DNA of 64,000 nucleotides from Acidovorax sp. DW039 (GCF_037101375.1 NZ_AP029019.1:1612001-1676000); one strand, 5' to 3'. Positions 9,575-20,276 are shown, counted from the stretch's first letter. A program made the numbers and translations. The notes: generated by a model from the letters alone, not told the origin.

Positions 9575-9603
9575 GGTGAAGGTGGGCTTTCTACAATGGC
9601 TCC

Positions 9604-12123
9604 ATGTTCCCACAAGATCTGTTTTCCGGGGCACCCGATGAGCCGGTGCCCCCATCCGCTGCTGCGCCCTTCAATCCATCTTCGGGTGCGCCGATGCACG
9701 CTACTGCCCACGCATCCATGAACTCGCCCCTGTTGGTTGGTCTGAACGAAGAACAACTCGCCGCAGTCACCCTGCCCGCAGGCCACGCACTCATCCTGGC
9801 GGGCGCGGGCTCGGGCAAGACGCGTGTGCTCACCACCCGCATTGCGTGGCTGCTGCAGCATGGCCACGTCACGCCCGGTGGCATCCTGGCCGTCACCTTT
9901 ACGAACAAGGCCGCCAAGGAGATGGTGGCGCGCCTCACCGCCATGCTGCCGGTGAACGTGCGCGGCATGTGGATCGGCACCTTCCATGGCCTGTGCAACC
10001 GCCTTTTGCGCGCACACCACAAGGCTGCGGGCCTGCCGCAGGCGTTCCAGATTCTGGACACGCAAGACCAGCTCTCGGCCATCAAGCGGCTGTGCAAGCA
10101 GTTCAATGTGGATGAAGAGCGCTTTCCGCCCAAGCAGCTGGCTTACTTCATTGCGGGCTGCAAAGAAGAGGGCATGCGCCCCGGCGATGTGCCCGCGCAC
10201 GATGCCGATGGCCGCAAGAAGATCGAGCTTTACCTGCTGTACGAAGAGCAGTGCCAGCGCGAAGGGGTTGTGGACTTTGGCGAACTGATGCTGCGCTCTT
10301 ATGAGCTGCTGCGCGACAACGATCCGATTCGCGAGCACTACCAGCGGCGCTTCCGCCACATCCTGGTTGATGAGTTTCAGGACACCAACCGCCTGCAGTA
10401 CCTGTGGCTCAAGCAGATGGCCGGCGACGAGGTGGCGGGCCGCCTGCAAAGCCAGGGTAGCGTGATGGCCGTGGGCGATGACGACCAGAGCATCTACGCC
10501 TTTCGCGGCGCACGCGTGGGCAACATGGCCGACTTTGTGCGCGAGTTTGACGTGCAGCACCAGATCAAGCTGGAGCAGAACTACCGCAGCTACAGCAACA
10601 TCCTCGACTCCGCCAACCACCTCATCAGCCACAACAGCCGCCGCCTGGGCAAAAACCTGCGCACCACGCAGGGCGCGGGCGAACCTGTGCGCGTGTATGA
10701 AGCCACCACCGACCTGGCCGAGGCGCAGTGGATGGTCGATGAGATCAAGCAACTGGTGCGCAGCGACGGTTTTGAGCGCAAAGAGATTGCCGTGCTCTAC
10801 CGCAGCAACGCGCAAAGCCGGGTGATCGAATCGGCGCTGTTCAATGCGTCAGTGCCCTACCGCGTGTATGGCGGCCTGCGCTTTTTTGAGCGCGCCGAAA
10901 TCAAGCACGCACTGGCCTACCTGCGCCTGCTAGAGAACCCGCACGACGACACGAGCTTTCTGCGCGTCGTCAACTTCCCGCCGCGCGGCATTGGGGCACG
11001 CAGCATTGAAGTGCTGCAGGACGCCGCCCGCGCCGCAGGCTGCTCGCTGCACGATGCCGTGAGCGCCGTGCCCGGCAAGGCTGGCACCAACTTCAAGGCC
11101 TTCGTCGCCATGATCGACGTGCTGCGCGAGCAGACCGAGGGCCGGTCGCTGCGGGGCATCATCGAGCAGATGCTCGAATCCAGCGGGCTGGTGGAGCACT
11201 TCCGCACCGAAAAAGAAGGCGCTGACCGCATTGAGAACTTGCAGGAACTGGTGAACGCCGCCGAGAGCTTCGTCACACAAGAAGGCTTTGGCCGCGATGC
11301 CGTGGCCCTGCCGCTGGATGAGCATGGTCAGCCGCTCACGCAGAGTGCCGTCAGCCAAGGCCTGGACCCGAACGCCCCGGTGCTGGATGAGCCGCTCAAG
11401 CCCGCTAACTCTGCCAACCCCACCAACCCCGCAGGCATCATCGACGCAGACACGGGCGAAACCCTCTCGCCGCTGGTCGCCTTCCTCACCCACGCCGCGC
11501 TGGAAGCTGGCGACAACCAGGCCCAGGCAGGGCAAGACGCCGTGCAGCTCATGACCGTGCACGCCAGCAAGGGGCTGGAGTTTGACGGCGTGTTCATCGG
11601 CGGCCTGGAAGAGGGCCTGTTCCCGCACGACAACTCTTCCAGCGACCGCGATGGGCTGGAGGAAGAGCGCCGCCTGATGTACGTGGCCATCACCCGCGCC
11701 CGCAAACGCCTGTACCTCAGCCATTCGCAAACGCGCATGCTGCACGGCCAGACGCGCTACAACGTCAAGAGCCGCTTTTTTGACGAACTGCCCGAAGCGT
11801 GCCTCAAATGGATCACGCCCAAGCAGCAAGGCTTTGGCTCGTTTGCTCCCAATTCAGGAGCTGTTAGCGCTTACCAGTCGGGCGCTAGAGGCTCATTTGG
11901 CTTCAAATCTGAAACCTTTGCCAGCCCACCCGTACCTCCACAAAAGGCCGCGCCCTCGCACGGGCTGCGCGCAGGCACCGCTGTGTTCCACACCAAGTTT
12001 GGCGAAGGCAAGGTGCTGGCCATTGAAGGCACGGGCGACGACGCCCGCGCCCAGGTCAACTTCCCCCGCCACGGCACCAAGTGGCTGGCGCTGAGCGTGG
12101 CGAAATTGACAGTGGTGGATTGA
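9604..12123 (+). CDS. uvrD: UvrD/PcrA-type ATP-dependent DNA helicase
   Basis: A protein of 839 residues, superfamily 1A. Motifs include LNEEQLAAV (Q motif), GAGSGKT (Lys72), VTFTNKAAKEM, VDEFQDTN, VGDDDQSIYAFRGA, the ARPhelicase segment EQNYRSYSNIL, VHASKGLEFD and YVAITRARKRLY. It unwinds DNA 3' to 5' in nucleotide excision and mismatch repair and clears replication blocks. About 40 residues precede the family start, so a later ATG (for example 9694 or 9718) is possible. The linker before the Tudor-like C terminus is encoded by a copy of the R1 palindromic repeat. Confidence 0.94.
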   Translation: MFPQDLFSGAPDEPVPPSAAAPFNPSSGAPMHATAHASMNSPLLVGLNEEQLAAVTLPAGHALILAGAGSGKTRVLTTRIAWLLQHGHVTPGGILAVTFTNKAAKEMVARLTAMLPVNVRGMWIGTFHGLCNRLLRAHHKAAGLPQAFQILDTQDQLSAIKRLCKQFNVDEERFPPKQLAYFIAGCKEEGMRPGDVPAHDADGRKKIELYLLYEEQCQREGVVDFGELMLRSYELLRDNDPIREHYQRRFRHILVDEFQDTNRLQYLWLKQMAGDEVAGRLQSQGSVMAVGDDDQSIYAFRGARVGNMADFVREFDVQHQIKLEQNYRSYSNILDSANHLISHNSRRLGKNLRTTQGAGEPVRVYEATTDLAEAQWMVDEIKQLVRSDGFERKEIAVLYRSNAQSRVIESALFNASVPYRVYGGLRFFERAEIKHALAYLRLLENPHDDTSFLRVVNFPPRGIGARSIEVLQDAARAAGCSLHDAVSAVPGKAGTNFKAFVAMIDVLREQTEGRSLRGIIEQMLESSGLVEHFRTEKEGADRIENLQELVNAAESFVTQEGFGRDAVALPLDEHGQPLTQSAVSQGLDPNAPVLDEPLKPANSANPTNPAGIIDADTGETLSPLVAFLTHAALEAGDNQAQAGQDAVQLMTVHASKGLEFDGVFIGGLEEGLFPHDNSSSDRDGLEEERRLMYVAITRARKRLYLSHSQTRMLHGQTRYNVKSRFFDELPEACLKWITPKQQGFGSFAPNSGAVSAYQSGARGSFGFKSETFASPPVPPQKAAPSHGLRAGTAVFHTKFGEGKVLAIEGTGDDARAQVNFPRHGTKWLALSVAKLTVVD
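11852..11908 (+). repeat. R1 repeat copy embedded in the uvrD coding sequence
   Basis: Arms GAGCTGTTAGCGCTT and GGGCGCTAGAGGCTC form an imperfect palindrome resembling the intergenic R1 copies. The frame stays open through it and encodes the low-complexity stretch SGAVSAYQSGARGS between helicase core and C-terminal domain. The surrounding protein is otherwise conserved, so this looks like an insertion that was tolerated in frame. Confidence 0.6.
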
Positions 12124-12160
12124 TCCGCCTGCTGGCAAGGCGAAGGTTTGGAATAGCCCT

Positions 12161-12213
12161 AAATGGCGCTGGCGCTTATCCATCAAGCGCCAGCAGCTAT
12201 CTATTTGGTAGTG
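12161..12213 (-). repeat. R1 palindromic repeat between convergent uvrD and panC
   Basis: On the minus strand the copy contains AGATAGCTGCTGGCGCTTGA, then AAGCGCCAGCGCC, the usual R1 layout with a short loop. It lies between two converging stop codons, where its hairpin could act on both transcripts. Confidence 0.8.
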
Positions 12214-12241
12214 ATGCAGGTGGTCTGTACCTGCGTACGCG

Positions 12242-13171
<930 letters not shown>

Positions 13172-14062
13172 TTACCAAGCGTGCAGTGTGTTGTCGGGGA
13201 AGCGGCCTTGCTTGACGGCCCGTACGTAGGCCTCCATGGCTCCGCGCACGCTGCCTGCGTCCTGCATGAAGTTGTGGACGAACTTGGGCATCTTGCCCAG
13301 GTTCATGCCCAGCATGTCGTGCAACACCAGCACTTGGCCTGCGGTGCCGTTGCCCGCGCCAATGCCGATGGTGTGGCAGTGGGGCAGCTCGGCCGTCAGC
13401 TCGGTGGCCAGGGCGGTGGGCACCATCTCCAGCACCAGCATGGCGGCACCGGCGTTTTGCAGATCGTGCGCGTCCTGCCGCAGGGTGCGGGCGGCCTCGT
13501 CGGTCTTGCCTTGCACACGGTAGCCGCCCAGGGCGTGCACGGTTTGGGGCGTCAGGCCCAGGTGGGCGCACACGGGCACGCCGCGCTGCACCAGGAATTC
13601 CACCGTCGGTGCCGTCCAGCCACCGCCTTCCAGCTTGACCATGTGTGCGCCCGCCTGCATCAGCGTGCAGGCGCTGCGCAGGGCCTGTTCGCGGCTTTCG
13701 GCGTAGGTGCCGTAGGGCAGGTCGGCCACCAGCCAGGCGGTGCCTTGCACACGCTGCAGGCCGCGGGCCACGCTGGCGGTGTGGTAGGCCATGGTGTCGA
13801 GCGTGACGCCCACGGTGCTGGGCAGCCCCTGGCACACCATGCCGAGTGAATCGCCCACCAGGATGCAGTCCACGCCAGCTGCGTCGGCCACAGCGGCAAA
13901 GGTGGCGTCGTAGGCGGTGAGCATGGTGATTTTTTCACCGGCCTCGCGTATCTGAGCCAGGCGCGGCAGGCTCACGGGGCGGCGCTGGGGCAGGGGGGAT
14001 GCGGGTGGCAGGGTGCCGTAGGGGGTGGCACTTGCGGGGCTTGGGGTGTGTGTACTGGTCAT
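13172..14062 (-). CDS. panB: 3-methyl-2-oxobutanoate hydroxymethyltransferase
   Basis: A protein of 296 residues. It carries the family blocks [33 protein letters not shown] (metal ligand Asp), MVKLEGG and [20 protein letters not shown]. It transfers a hydroxymethyl group from methylene-tetrahydrofolate to alpha-ketoisovalerate, giving ketopantoate for PanE and PanC. The N terminus has about 30 extra Pro/Thr/Ser-rich residues. The start at 14062 was taken over the ATG at 14104. It is first in a panB-panC unit. Confidence 0.95.
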   Translation of the reverse strand: MTSTHTPSPASATPYGTLPPASPLPQRRPVSLPRLAQIREAGEKITMLTAYDATFAAVADAAGVDCILVGDSLGMVCQGLPSTVGVTLDTMAYHTASVARGLQRVQGTAWLVADLPYGTYAESREQALRSACTLMQAGAHMVKLEGGGWTAPTVEFLVQRGVPVCAHLGLTPQTVHALGGYRVQGKTDEAARTLRQDAHDLQNAGAAMLVLEMVPTALATELTAELPHCHTIGIGAGNGTAGQVLVLHDMLGMNLGKMPKFVHNFMQDAGSVRGAMEAYVRAVKQGRFPDNTLHAW

Positions 14063-14366
14063 GGCATGAACACCGCTCTGAGTCCTCAAAGGGCTTGTCT
14101 CCAAAAAATTGCCGCGAGTCTATGCCAGAGCCACACCGTGCCTTAGGTAGCCCTGTGGGCTCTGCGGTTTAGGTTTTGTCAATGGTCGTGCGACCCACTG
14201 TTGTGCGGCTTGCGCCGGTCCCTTCCGGGCAATGATGTTTGACGATGTGATAACGGTAGTGAGCGGTTTTAGCCTCACAATGGCTTGTGACGATGGTTGC
14301 GGTACCACCGTGACCCCGGATGGCGAAAAACACGGAGACAGAGAAAGCATGCAGGAAGGTCAGTCA
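14063..14366. other. Intergenic region between divergent panB and the REC-GGDEF gene
   Basis: About 300 bp with no supported gene. It must carry the promoters of both divergent genes. One imperfect stem, AGAGCCACAC near 14121 against a complementary segment near 14155, is visible. An in-frame ATG at 14232 would extend the response regulator, but the added residues lack family similarity. Confidence 0.4.
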
Positions 14367-15365
14367 ATGAAGATTCTTCAGAACACCGACTTGCGGATTC
14401 TGGTGGTGGACGACCAGGATTCGGTGCGCCAGCACCTGTGCCAGGAGCTGCTGCGCATGGGGGTGGAGCAGGCGATCGAGGCCTCATCTGCCGATGAGGC
14501 GCTGGCTATGTTCCAGCAGCAGCGGCCCGATCTGGTGTTGCTGGACATCCTCATGCCCGGTAACAACGGTTACTGGATCGCAGAGCGCATCCGCGATCTG
14601 GAGGATGGCCGTTGGACTCCCATCATCTTCCTCACCGGTATGGACCGTGATGAGGATTTGTGGGAAGGCATTCGCGCGGGTGGGGACGACTACCTCGTCA
14701 AGCCCGTACGGGCCACGGTGCTGGCTGCCAAGATCCGCGCCATGCAGCGCCTGCTGGCCATGCAGCGTCGCCTGGTAGCTGCTACCGAGGAACTGTACGA
14801 TGCCAACCGCAAGCTCAATTCGCTGATCGAGCGCGATGCGCTGACGGGACTTGTCAACCGCCGCGGCTTTGACCGTGTGCTGCATGAGCAGATTCGCATG
14901 GCGCGGCGAGAGCGCAAGCCCCTCACGCTCATGATGTGCGACATCGACTTCTTCAAGCAGTACAACGATGCGCTGGGCCACCCTGAAGGTGACAAGTGCC
15001 TGAAGACCGTGGCCCATCTGCTGGCCAGCATTTGCCAGCGCCCGGGCGATCTGGCCTGCCGTGTGGGGGGCGAGGAGTTTGGACTCATCCTGCCCAACAC
15101 GCCGCGATCTGGCGCAATGATGTTTGCGCGGGCCCTGACCGAAGTACTGGCGGGGCGCAAGCTGCTGCATCCAGGCTCCACGGTGTCTGAATACGTCACT
15201 GTATCGGGCGGTATCACCACCTGCGTGCCCGACGACAGCACCACCTATCTAGGCATGGTGACACGCGCAGACGAGGCGCTGTATGCCGCCAAGGCGCTGG
15301 GGCGCAACCATTTCTTCAGCTACGAACTGCAGGTGACGGCCAAGGAGCATTTGGCGCAGCGCTGA
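14367..15365 (+). CDS. Response regulator with GGDEF output (diguanylate cyclase)
   Basis: A protein of 332 residues. The N-terminal receiver domain has the acidic pair in LVVDDQD, phospho-acceptor Asp60 in LLDILMPG, and Lys in YLVKPV. A helical linker leads to a GGDEF domain with active-site GGEEF at 234-238 and DALTGLVNRRGFD at its start. It is the PleD/WspR type: phosphorylation by an unlinked kinase should turn on c-di-GMP synthesis. The start at 14367 has AGGAAGG 7 bases upstream. An ATG at 14349 in the same frame is the alternative. No histidine kinase lies in the window. Confidence 0.9.
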   Translation: MKILQNTDLRILVVDDQDSVRQHLCQELLRMGVEQAIEASSADEALAMFQQQRPDLVLLDILMPGNNGYWIAERIRDLEDGRWTPIIFLTGMDRDEDLWEGIRAGGDDYLVKPVRATVLAAKIRAMQRLLAMQRRLVAATEELYDANRKLNSLIERDALTGLVNRRGFDRVLHEQIRMARRERKPLTLMMCDIDFFKQYNDALGHPEGDKCLKTVAHLLASICQRPGDLACRVGGEEFGLILPNTPRSGAMMFARALTEVLAGRKLLHPGSTVSEYVTVSGGITTCVPDDSTTYLGMVTRADEALYAAKALGRNHFFSYELQVTAKEHLAQR

Positions 15366-15406
15366 GTCGGACGCCCTTGTGCTTAACGCCCTCAATGGCG
15401 GGGCGT

Positions 15407-15433
15407 GCGTACTGGACAACTTGTCCAGTACGC
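15407..15433. promoter_or_regulatory. Perfect 13-bp-arm palindrome upstream of the ankyrin gene
   Basis: GCGTACTGGACAA and TTGTCCAGTACGC are exact inverted copies separated by a single C. With a one-base centre it looks more like a dimeric repressor operator than an RNA hairpin, and no T run follows. It lies 42 bp after the GGDEF gene and 130 bp before the ankyrin gene. Confidence 0.55.
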
Positions 15434-15562
15434 AGCGTGCTGCGCTGACTATCATCCTCCGCAAGATTTCGGTTTGCCCGCTGGACGTTGTTGCGCGGGC
15501 ATTCTTGCAGTTCGCTCCAGTCTATTAGCTCCTTAAGGACATCCTTAAAGCCCCAACTACCC

Positions 15563-16939
15563 ATGACTGCACACGTGCCCCACAGCCCCGACCACCCCGT
15601 TCCATATGTCAGCCCACCGGGCGCTTTCCGTATTCGTCAGGCTGACCACGCCGCCGCGCTGAAGAGCCTGCAGCGCGGGTGCCCCCAGCACATGGTGATT
15701 GCGGACTACCTCAAGAACCCCGAAGAGTTTGCCCGCACCTCCTACCTGGCGCGCGCTTTCGAGCTGCTGGGCATGCAGTGCGATGTGGATGGCGGCGATC
15801 TGGTGCTGGTGCCCTTCGAGGGTGGCGAGGGCGTGGACCTTTCGGCCTACTACTGGGACTTCATCGAAACACTGGTGTACGAGGAGCATCCGGGCTCGCT
15901 GTCAGAGGGAAGCAAGCAGGCGATGATCGAAGTGGGCATGGAGGCTGATGGAGACGACGGTGCGGGTGAAGAGGACGGTGCACCCGCCAGCGACGAGGCC
16001 GAAGCCTTCATGGAAGAGATGGCCGAGCGTGAAATCACAGGGGAAGAACTCGATGCCCTCATCGCCAGCGAAGGCACGGTGGATTTTTGCAACTCCGACG
16101 GCAAAACCCCCTGGTTGGTGGCCTGCGAAGGCTACCGCTGGGCGATTGCCGAGCACGCAGAGGCGCAACTGGCCTGCGACGAGGCAAATGACAGAAGTGA
16201 CGACGGCGATGAAAGCAGCGATGACGAACGTGATGACGCCCAGCAAGCACTGACGGAGGCCGCCGCAGTCCTGCAGGCACGTTTGCACAACCTGCGCATC
16301 GTGCTGCAGCGCCAGCCTGATCTGGCCGCCTGCACTCCCGACGGCATGGACGCGCTGGCGTACGCAGCGCAATCGGGCCAGGTGGAGTGGGTGGACTGGC
16401 TGCTGGCGCACGGCGCACAGGTCCGGCCCCGGACACTGCAGGAGGCCTTGCAGAGCTTTTCGGTGGACATGGTGCGCAAACTGGCGCAGGCCAACCCCCG
16501 TGCGGTGGCGCCTGATTTGCTCGTGCGCGCCAGTGCAGCCCCCTGCGTCATGCCGGGCAAGGTGGAGCTGGTGCGCTACCTGGTCAAAGAACTGGGCTGC
16601 AACGTGAATGTGCGCACTGCGGCAGTCATCTACGAAGACAAGGGCCGGGTGGGCCGCCTGGGCACGCCCTTGATGGCAGCCGCGCTGGCCGATGACCTTG
16701 CCGTGGCCGAGTACCTGCTGGCCGCCGGGGCCGACGTGCACGCGGTGGACGCCTATGGCAACACCGCACTGCACTACTGCAGCGGCCAGACCTGGGTGTC
16801 GGATGGTGGCCCGCTGTGGTTTGCGTTGGACGACAACCCGAGCGTCATGGCGTTGCTGCGCCAGCACGGCGCGAACGATGGTGTGCAGAACATTGCCGGA
16901 GTGACCCCGGGGGATTTGCGCGCCCGCCGCGACGAGTGA
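15563..16939 (+). CDS. Ankyrin-repeat protein with acidic linker
   Basis: A protein of 458 residues. The N-terminal third contains FRIRQADHAAALKSLQRGCP and YLARAFELLGMQCDVDGG, which recall DUF4253/RraB-like regulator folds but are not assigned. Two very acidic stretches follow. From about residue 225 come four or five ankyrin-type repeats, such as DGMDALAYAAQSGQVEWVDW and TPLMAAALADDLAVAEYLLA. No signal peptide. Probably a cytoplasmic protein-binding scaffold with unknown partner. The start at 15563 (MTAHVP) is favoured over 15488, and no clear ribosome site is seen. Confidence 0.75.
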   Translation: MTAHVPHSPDHPVPYVSPPGAFRIRQADHAAALKSLQRGCPQHMVIADYLKNPEEFARTSYLARAFELLGMQCDVDGGDLVLVPFEGGEGVDLSAYYWDFIETLVYEEHPGSLSEGSKQAMIEVGMEADGDDGAGEEDGAPASDEAEAFMEEMAEREITGEELDALIASEGTVDFCNSDGKTPWLVACEGYRWAIAEHAEAQLACDEANDRSDDGDESSDDERDDAQQALTEAAAVLQARLHNLRIVLQRQPDLAACTPDGMDALAYAAQSGQVEWVDWLLAHGAQVRPRTLQEALQSFSVDMVRKLAQANPRAVAPDLLVRASAAPCVMPGKVELVRYLVKELGCNVNVRTAAVIYEDKGRVGRLGTPLMAAALADDLAVAEYLLAAGADVHAVDAYGNTALHYCSGQTWVSDGGPLWFALDDNPSVMALLRQHGANDGVQNIAGVTPGDLRARRDE

Positions 16940-17050
16940 CGCAGTGCGGGGCCGCCTTGGCGGCAGGTCATGAGTCGCTGGTGACTGCGAGTCGTACCTG
17001 CTGTCAAAAATGTGACGCAATGCAGTGCGTTGCCGCTATGCTTGCCGCCC

Positions 17051-17929
17051 ATGAAAAAACGAGACGATGAAACCGCAGCGGCCGTGGCTGCCCTGGCCCA
17101 GGCCGACGTAGCCCGCGCCCTGGCCGAAGACGTAGGCGCTGGCGACTTGACCGCTGGCCTGATTGACCCCGCCCGCCGTGCCCGCGCTCGCATCCTGGCG
17201 CGCGAAGCCGCCGTGATCTGTGGCGCCCCTTGGGCCGAAGCGGCCCTGCGCGCACTGGACCCCACGGTGCAGATCACCTGGCATGTGCAAGAGGGCCAGC
17301 GCTGCGCCCCCGACCAGGTGGTGCTGGAGATGGAAGGCCAGGCCCGCGCCTTGCTGAGCGCCGAGCGCACTGCGCTGAATTTTTTGCAACTGCTGTCGGC
17401 CGTGGCCACCAAGACGCGCACCTATGTGGACGTGGTGGCGGGCACACGCGCCCACATCGTGGACACGCGCAAGACGATTCCCGGCCTGCGCCTGGCGCAA
17501 AAGTACGCGGTGCGCGTAGGTGGCGGCACCAACCACCGCATTGGCCTGCACGATGCGGTGCTCATCAAAGAGAACCACATTGCCGCTGCCGGTGGCGTGA
17601 CGGCCGTGCTGAAAGCTGCGCAAGCCGTGGCCGCGCAGGCCAGCTTCATCGAGATTGAAGTGGAGACCCTGGAGCAGCTTGCCGAAGCGCTGGACGCAGG
17701 GGCCAAGATGGTGCTGCTGGACAACATGCCGCTGCCCATGCTGCGCGAGGCGGTGCGCATCAATGCAGCGCATGCGGGCGGTGGTGCAATCCTCGAAATT
17801 TCGGGCGGCGTCACGCTCGAAGGTTTGCGCGAACTGGCCGAGACGGGCGTGGACCGCATCTCCATCGGCACGCTGACCAAGGATGTGAAGGCCACCGATT
17901 TTTCAATGCGCCTGCAGGAGCTGGCATGA
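17051..17929 (+). CDS. nadC: Nicotinate-nucleotide pyrophosphorylase (carboxylating)
   Basis: A protein of 292 residues, a quinolinate phosphoribosyltransferase. Typical blocks are [68 protein letters not shown] and [12 protein letters not shown]. It converts quinolinate and PRPP to nicotinate mononucleotide in de novo NAD synthesis. The start at 17051 (MKKRDDE) is chosen over 17012. Its stop overlaps the nadA start as ATGA, so the two are translationally coupled. The pathway partner nadB lies 14 kb away. Confidence 0.95.
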   Translation: MKKRDDETAAAVAALAQADVARALAEDVGAGDLTAGLIDPARRARARILAREAAVICGAPWAEAALRALDPTVQITWHVQEGQRCAPDQVVLEMEGQARALLSAERTALNFLQLLSAVATKTRTYVDVVAGTRAHIVDTRKTIPGLRLAQKYAVRVGGGTNHRIGLHDAVLIKENHIAAAGGVTAVLKAAQAVAAQASFIEIEVETLEQLAEALDAGAKMVLLDNMPLPMLREAVRINAAHAGGGAILEISGGVTLEGLRELAETGVDRISIGTLTKDVKATDFSMRLQELA

Positions 17930-19056
17930 GCACCGCAGCCCTGAACCGCATCGATGTGGAATACGAGCAGCCCGACGAAGCCGCTGCGGGCGCCGTCTGC
18001 TCCACCAAACACGCTTGGGCGCGTGTGCCGCCTGAGCCTTCGCAGGCCGAGCGTGCCGCGCTCAAGGACAAGATCCGCCGTCTGCTCAAGGAAAAGAACG
18101 CGGTCATGGTGTCGCACTACTACGTGCACCCCGACCTGCAGGACCTGGCCGAGGAGACGGGTGGCATCGTCAGCGATTCGCTGGAGATGGCCCGCTTTGG
18201 CCGCGACCATGCCGCGCAGACCTTGGTGGTGAGCGGCGTGCGCTTCATGGGTGAGACGGCCAAGATTTTGAGCCCGGAAAAGACCGTGCTCATGCCCGAC
18301 CTGGATGCCACCTGCTCGCTCGATCTGGGCTGCCCCATCGACGAGTTCAGCGCGTTTTGCGACCAGCATCCTGACCGCACCGTGGTCGTCTACGCCAACA
18401 CCAGCGCGGCGGTGAAGGCGCGGGCGGACTGGCTGGTCACATCCAGCTGTGCGCTGGAGATCGTGAGTGCCCTCAAGGCCGCAGGCCAGAAGATTCTGTG
18501 GGCCCCTGACCGCCACCTGGGCGCGTATATCCAGCGCGAAACGGGGGCGGACATGGTGTTCTGGAGCGGTGCCTGCATAGTGCACGACGAGTTCAAGGCG
18601 CTGGAGCTGGAGCTGCTGAAAAAAGAGCATCCCGCCGCCAAGGTGCTGGTCCACCCCGAAAGCCCCGCCGATGTCGTGGCCCTGGCCGATGCCGTGGGAT
18701 CGACCAGCGCCATCCTCAAGGCCGCACGCGAGATGGATGCCACCGAATTCATCGTGGCCACCGATAACGGCATGATGCACAAGCTACGCACGCTCAACCC
18801 CGGCAAGACCTTTTATGAAGCGCCCACGGCGGGCAACAGCGCCACCTGCAAGAGCTGCGCGCATTGCCCCTGGATGGCGATGAACGGCCTGGCCGATGTG
18901 GCCCGCGTGCTGGAGACCGGGGCCAATGCGGTGCACGTAGAGCCCGCGCTCATCCCCCGCGCACGCCAGCCGATTGACCGGATGCTAGCCTTCACGGCGG
19001 CGCTCAAGAACGGACAGCCTACGGCGGGGCTGGTGCCGCACCTGGGTGCTGCTTGA
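17926..19056 (+). CDS. nadA: Quinolinate synthase
   Basis: A protein of 376 residues, a [4Fe-4S] enzyme that condenses iminoaspartate from NadB with dihydroxyacetone phosphate. The three cluster Cys are expected in [18 protein letters not shown] and [13 protein letters not shown]. Substrate-binding signatures [17 protein letters not shown] and [13 protein letters not shown] are present. It overlaps the nadC stop by 4 bp. An R1 repeat lies just past its stop. Confidence 0.95.
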   Translation: MSTAALNRIDVEYEQPDEAAAGAVCSTKHAWARVPPEPSQAERAALKDKIRRLLKEKNAVMVSHYYVHPDLQDLAEETGGIVSDSLEMARFGRDHAAQTLVVSGVRFMGETAKILSPEKTVLMPDLDATCSLDLGCPIDEFSAFCDQHPDRTVVVYANTSAAVKARADWLVTSSCALEIVSALKAAGQKILWAPDRHLGAYIQRETGADMVFWSGACIVHDEFKALELELLKKEHPAAKVLVHPESPADVVALADAVGSTSAILKAAREMDATEFIVATDNGMMHKLRTLNPGKTFYEAPTAGNSATCKSCAHCPWMAMNGLADVARVLETGANAVHVEPALIPRARQPIDRMLAFTAALKNGQPTAGLVPHLGAA

Positions 19057-19068
19057 AAATTTGCGAGT

Positions 19069-19131
19069 TGATTTGCTATCAAATATGTAGCTGCTGGCGC
19101 TTGTTAATCAAGCGCTAGCAGTGTTTTTGAT
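19069..19131 (+). repeat. R1 palindromic repeat between convergent nadA and queD
   Basis: This is the clearest copy. TTTGCTATCAAATATGTAGC leads into CTGCTGGCGCTTG, loop TTAAT, then CAAGCGCTAGCAG and TTTTTGAT. The stem GCTGCTGGCGCTTG/CAAGCGCTAGCAG is nearly perfect, and the T run after it could let it act as a terminator for nadA. Confidence 0.88.
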
Positions 19132-19197
19132 GTGGATCTAGGCCCGCGAGAGAGCGTCGCCGATGGAGCGCCATGCGGATCTGGTCGTCACGCGTGG

Positions 19198-19572
19198 TTA
19201 TGCCTTCGGTATATCGAGCGTGCAGCTGTCGCCCAAGGCTTCACGCCACACGCGCACGCGGCTCAGGCTGGGGCGCAGATTGGCGGGCAGCTTCTGGGCA
19301 ATAAAGATGCACAGGTTCTCCAGCGTGGGGGCGCCCAGGTCGGGCACTTCGTCCAGCATGTGGTGGTCCAGCTGCTCGCGCACCACGGCCAGGCCCTGGC
19401 GCAGCAGGCCCAGGTCCAGCACCATGCCGGTGGCCGGGTCGCGTGGCCCGGTCAGGCAGACCTCGGCATGGTAGGTGTGGCCGTGCACGCGGCGGCTGCC
19501 TTCGGCCTCGATCTCGCGGCGCAGGGTGTGGGCCGCATCAAAGAAAAATCGCTGGGAGATGGTGAACAGCAT
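19198..19572 (-). CDS. queD: 6-carboxy-5,6,7,8-tetrahydropterin synthase
   Basis: A protein of 124 residues of the PTPS/QueD family. Zinc ligands are expected in FDAAHTLR and the VHGHTYH motif, and LDHHMLDEV and PTLENLC carry further active-site residues. It makes 6-carboxytetrahydropterin from dihydroneopterin triphosphate for queuosine synthesis. The start at 19572 (MLFTISQRF) is the family start. The open frame up to 19884 is antisense carry-over. It lies 65 bp after queE on the same strand. Confidence 0.93.
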   Translation of the reverse strand: MLFTISQRFFFDAAHTLRREIEAEGSRRVHGHTYHAEVCLTGPRDPATGMVLDLGLLRQGLAVVREQLDHHMLDEVPDLGAPTLENLCIFIAQKLPANLRPSLSRVRVWREALGDSCTLDIPKA

Positions 19573-19637
19573 GGGGTAACAAAACGGCGGTCTGTGAGGG
19601 GGCTGGAGGGGCAAGCGGTGGTACGCGGCCGCGTGGC

Positions 19638-20276
19638 TCAGCGGATGCCGGTGAGCTTGTGCGTCTGCAGGCTCAGGCGCCAGGCGGGTCGCTGCATGCA
19701 CAGGTCGATGCACAGGGCAATGTGGCGGGCTTGGTCCGGCCCATCCATGGGCTGCAGAAAGCGCTGGCTGAACTGGCCGGTGGTCTCCAACAGGTCCAGG
19801 TCCAGGCCCGGCTGGGGCCACACCAGTTTCAGCTCCTGGCCGCTGCGCTGCACCCATTCGGCCCCGGCTTTGGGGCTCACGCACAGCCAGTCAATGCCCT
19901 CGGGGGCAGCCACGGTGCCATTGGTTTCCACCGCAATGCGAAAGCCCTGGGCATGCAGGGCGTCGATCAAAGGTGTGTCGACCTGCAGCAGGGGCTCTCC
20001 GCCCGTCAGCACTACCAGGCGGTGCCGGGTGTCGGCGGCAGGCCACAGGGCGGCAATCTGCGCGGCCAGTGCCGGGGCATCGGCAAACTTGCCGCCCAGC
20101 GTGCCATCCGTGCCCACAAAGTCGGTATCGCAAAAGCGGCAGATGGCGCTGGCGCGGTCTTGCTCGCGCCCTGTCCACAGGTTGCAGCCCGCAAAGCGGC
20201 AGAACACTGCAGGCATGCCCGCCTGGCCGCCTTCGCCTTGCAGGGTGTAGAAGATTTCCTTGACGGAATAGGTCAT
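19638..20276 (-). CDS. queE: 7-carboxy-7-deazaguanine synthase
   Basis: A 212-residue radical SAM enzyme. The N terminus has IFYTLQGEGGQAG, and the cluster Cys lie in CRFAGCNLWTG and CRFCDTDF with the long spacing known for one QueE subclass. GGEPLLQ binds SAM, and VETNG follows. It rearranges carboxytetrahydropterin to 7-carboxy-7-deazaguanine, the step after QueD. I saw no preQ1 riboswitch in the 280 bp upstream. Confidence 0.93.
   Translation of the reverse strand: MTYSVKEIFYTLQGEGGQAGMPAVFCRFAGCNLWTGREQDRASAICRFCDTDFVGTDGTLGGKFADAPALAAQIAALWPAADTRHRLVVLTGGEPLLQVDTPLIDALHAQGFRIAVETNGTVAAPEGIDWLCVSPKAGAEWVQRSGQELKLVWPQPGLDLDLLETTGQFSQRFLQPMDGPDQARHIALCIDLCMQRPAWRLSLQTHKLTGIR

Noticed and set aside
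14764..14795. TAGCTGCTACC in the REC-GGDEF gene as another R1 copy
   Set aside because: Only about 10 bases match and they encode conserved linker residues. No second arm is present.
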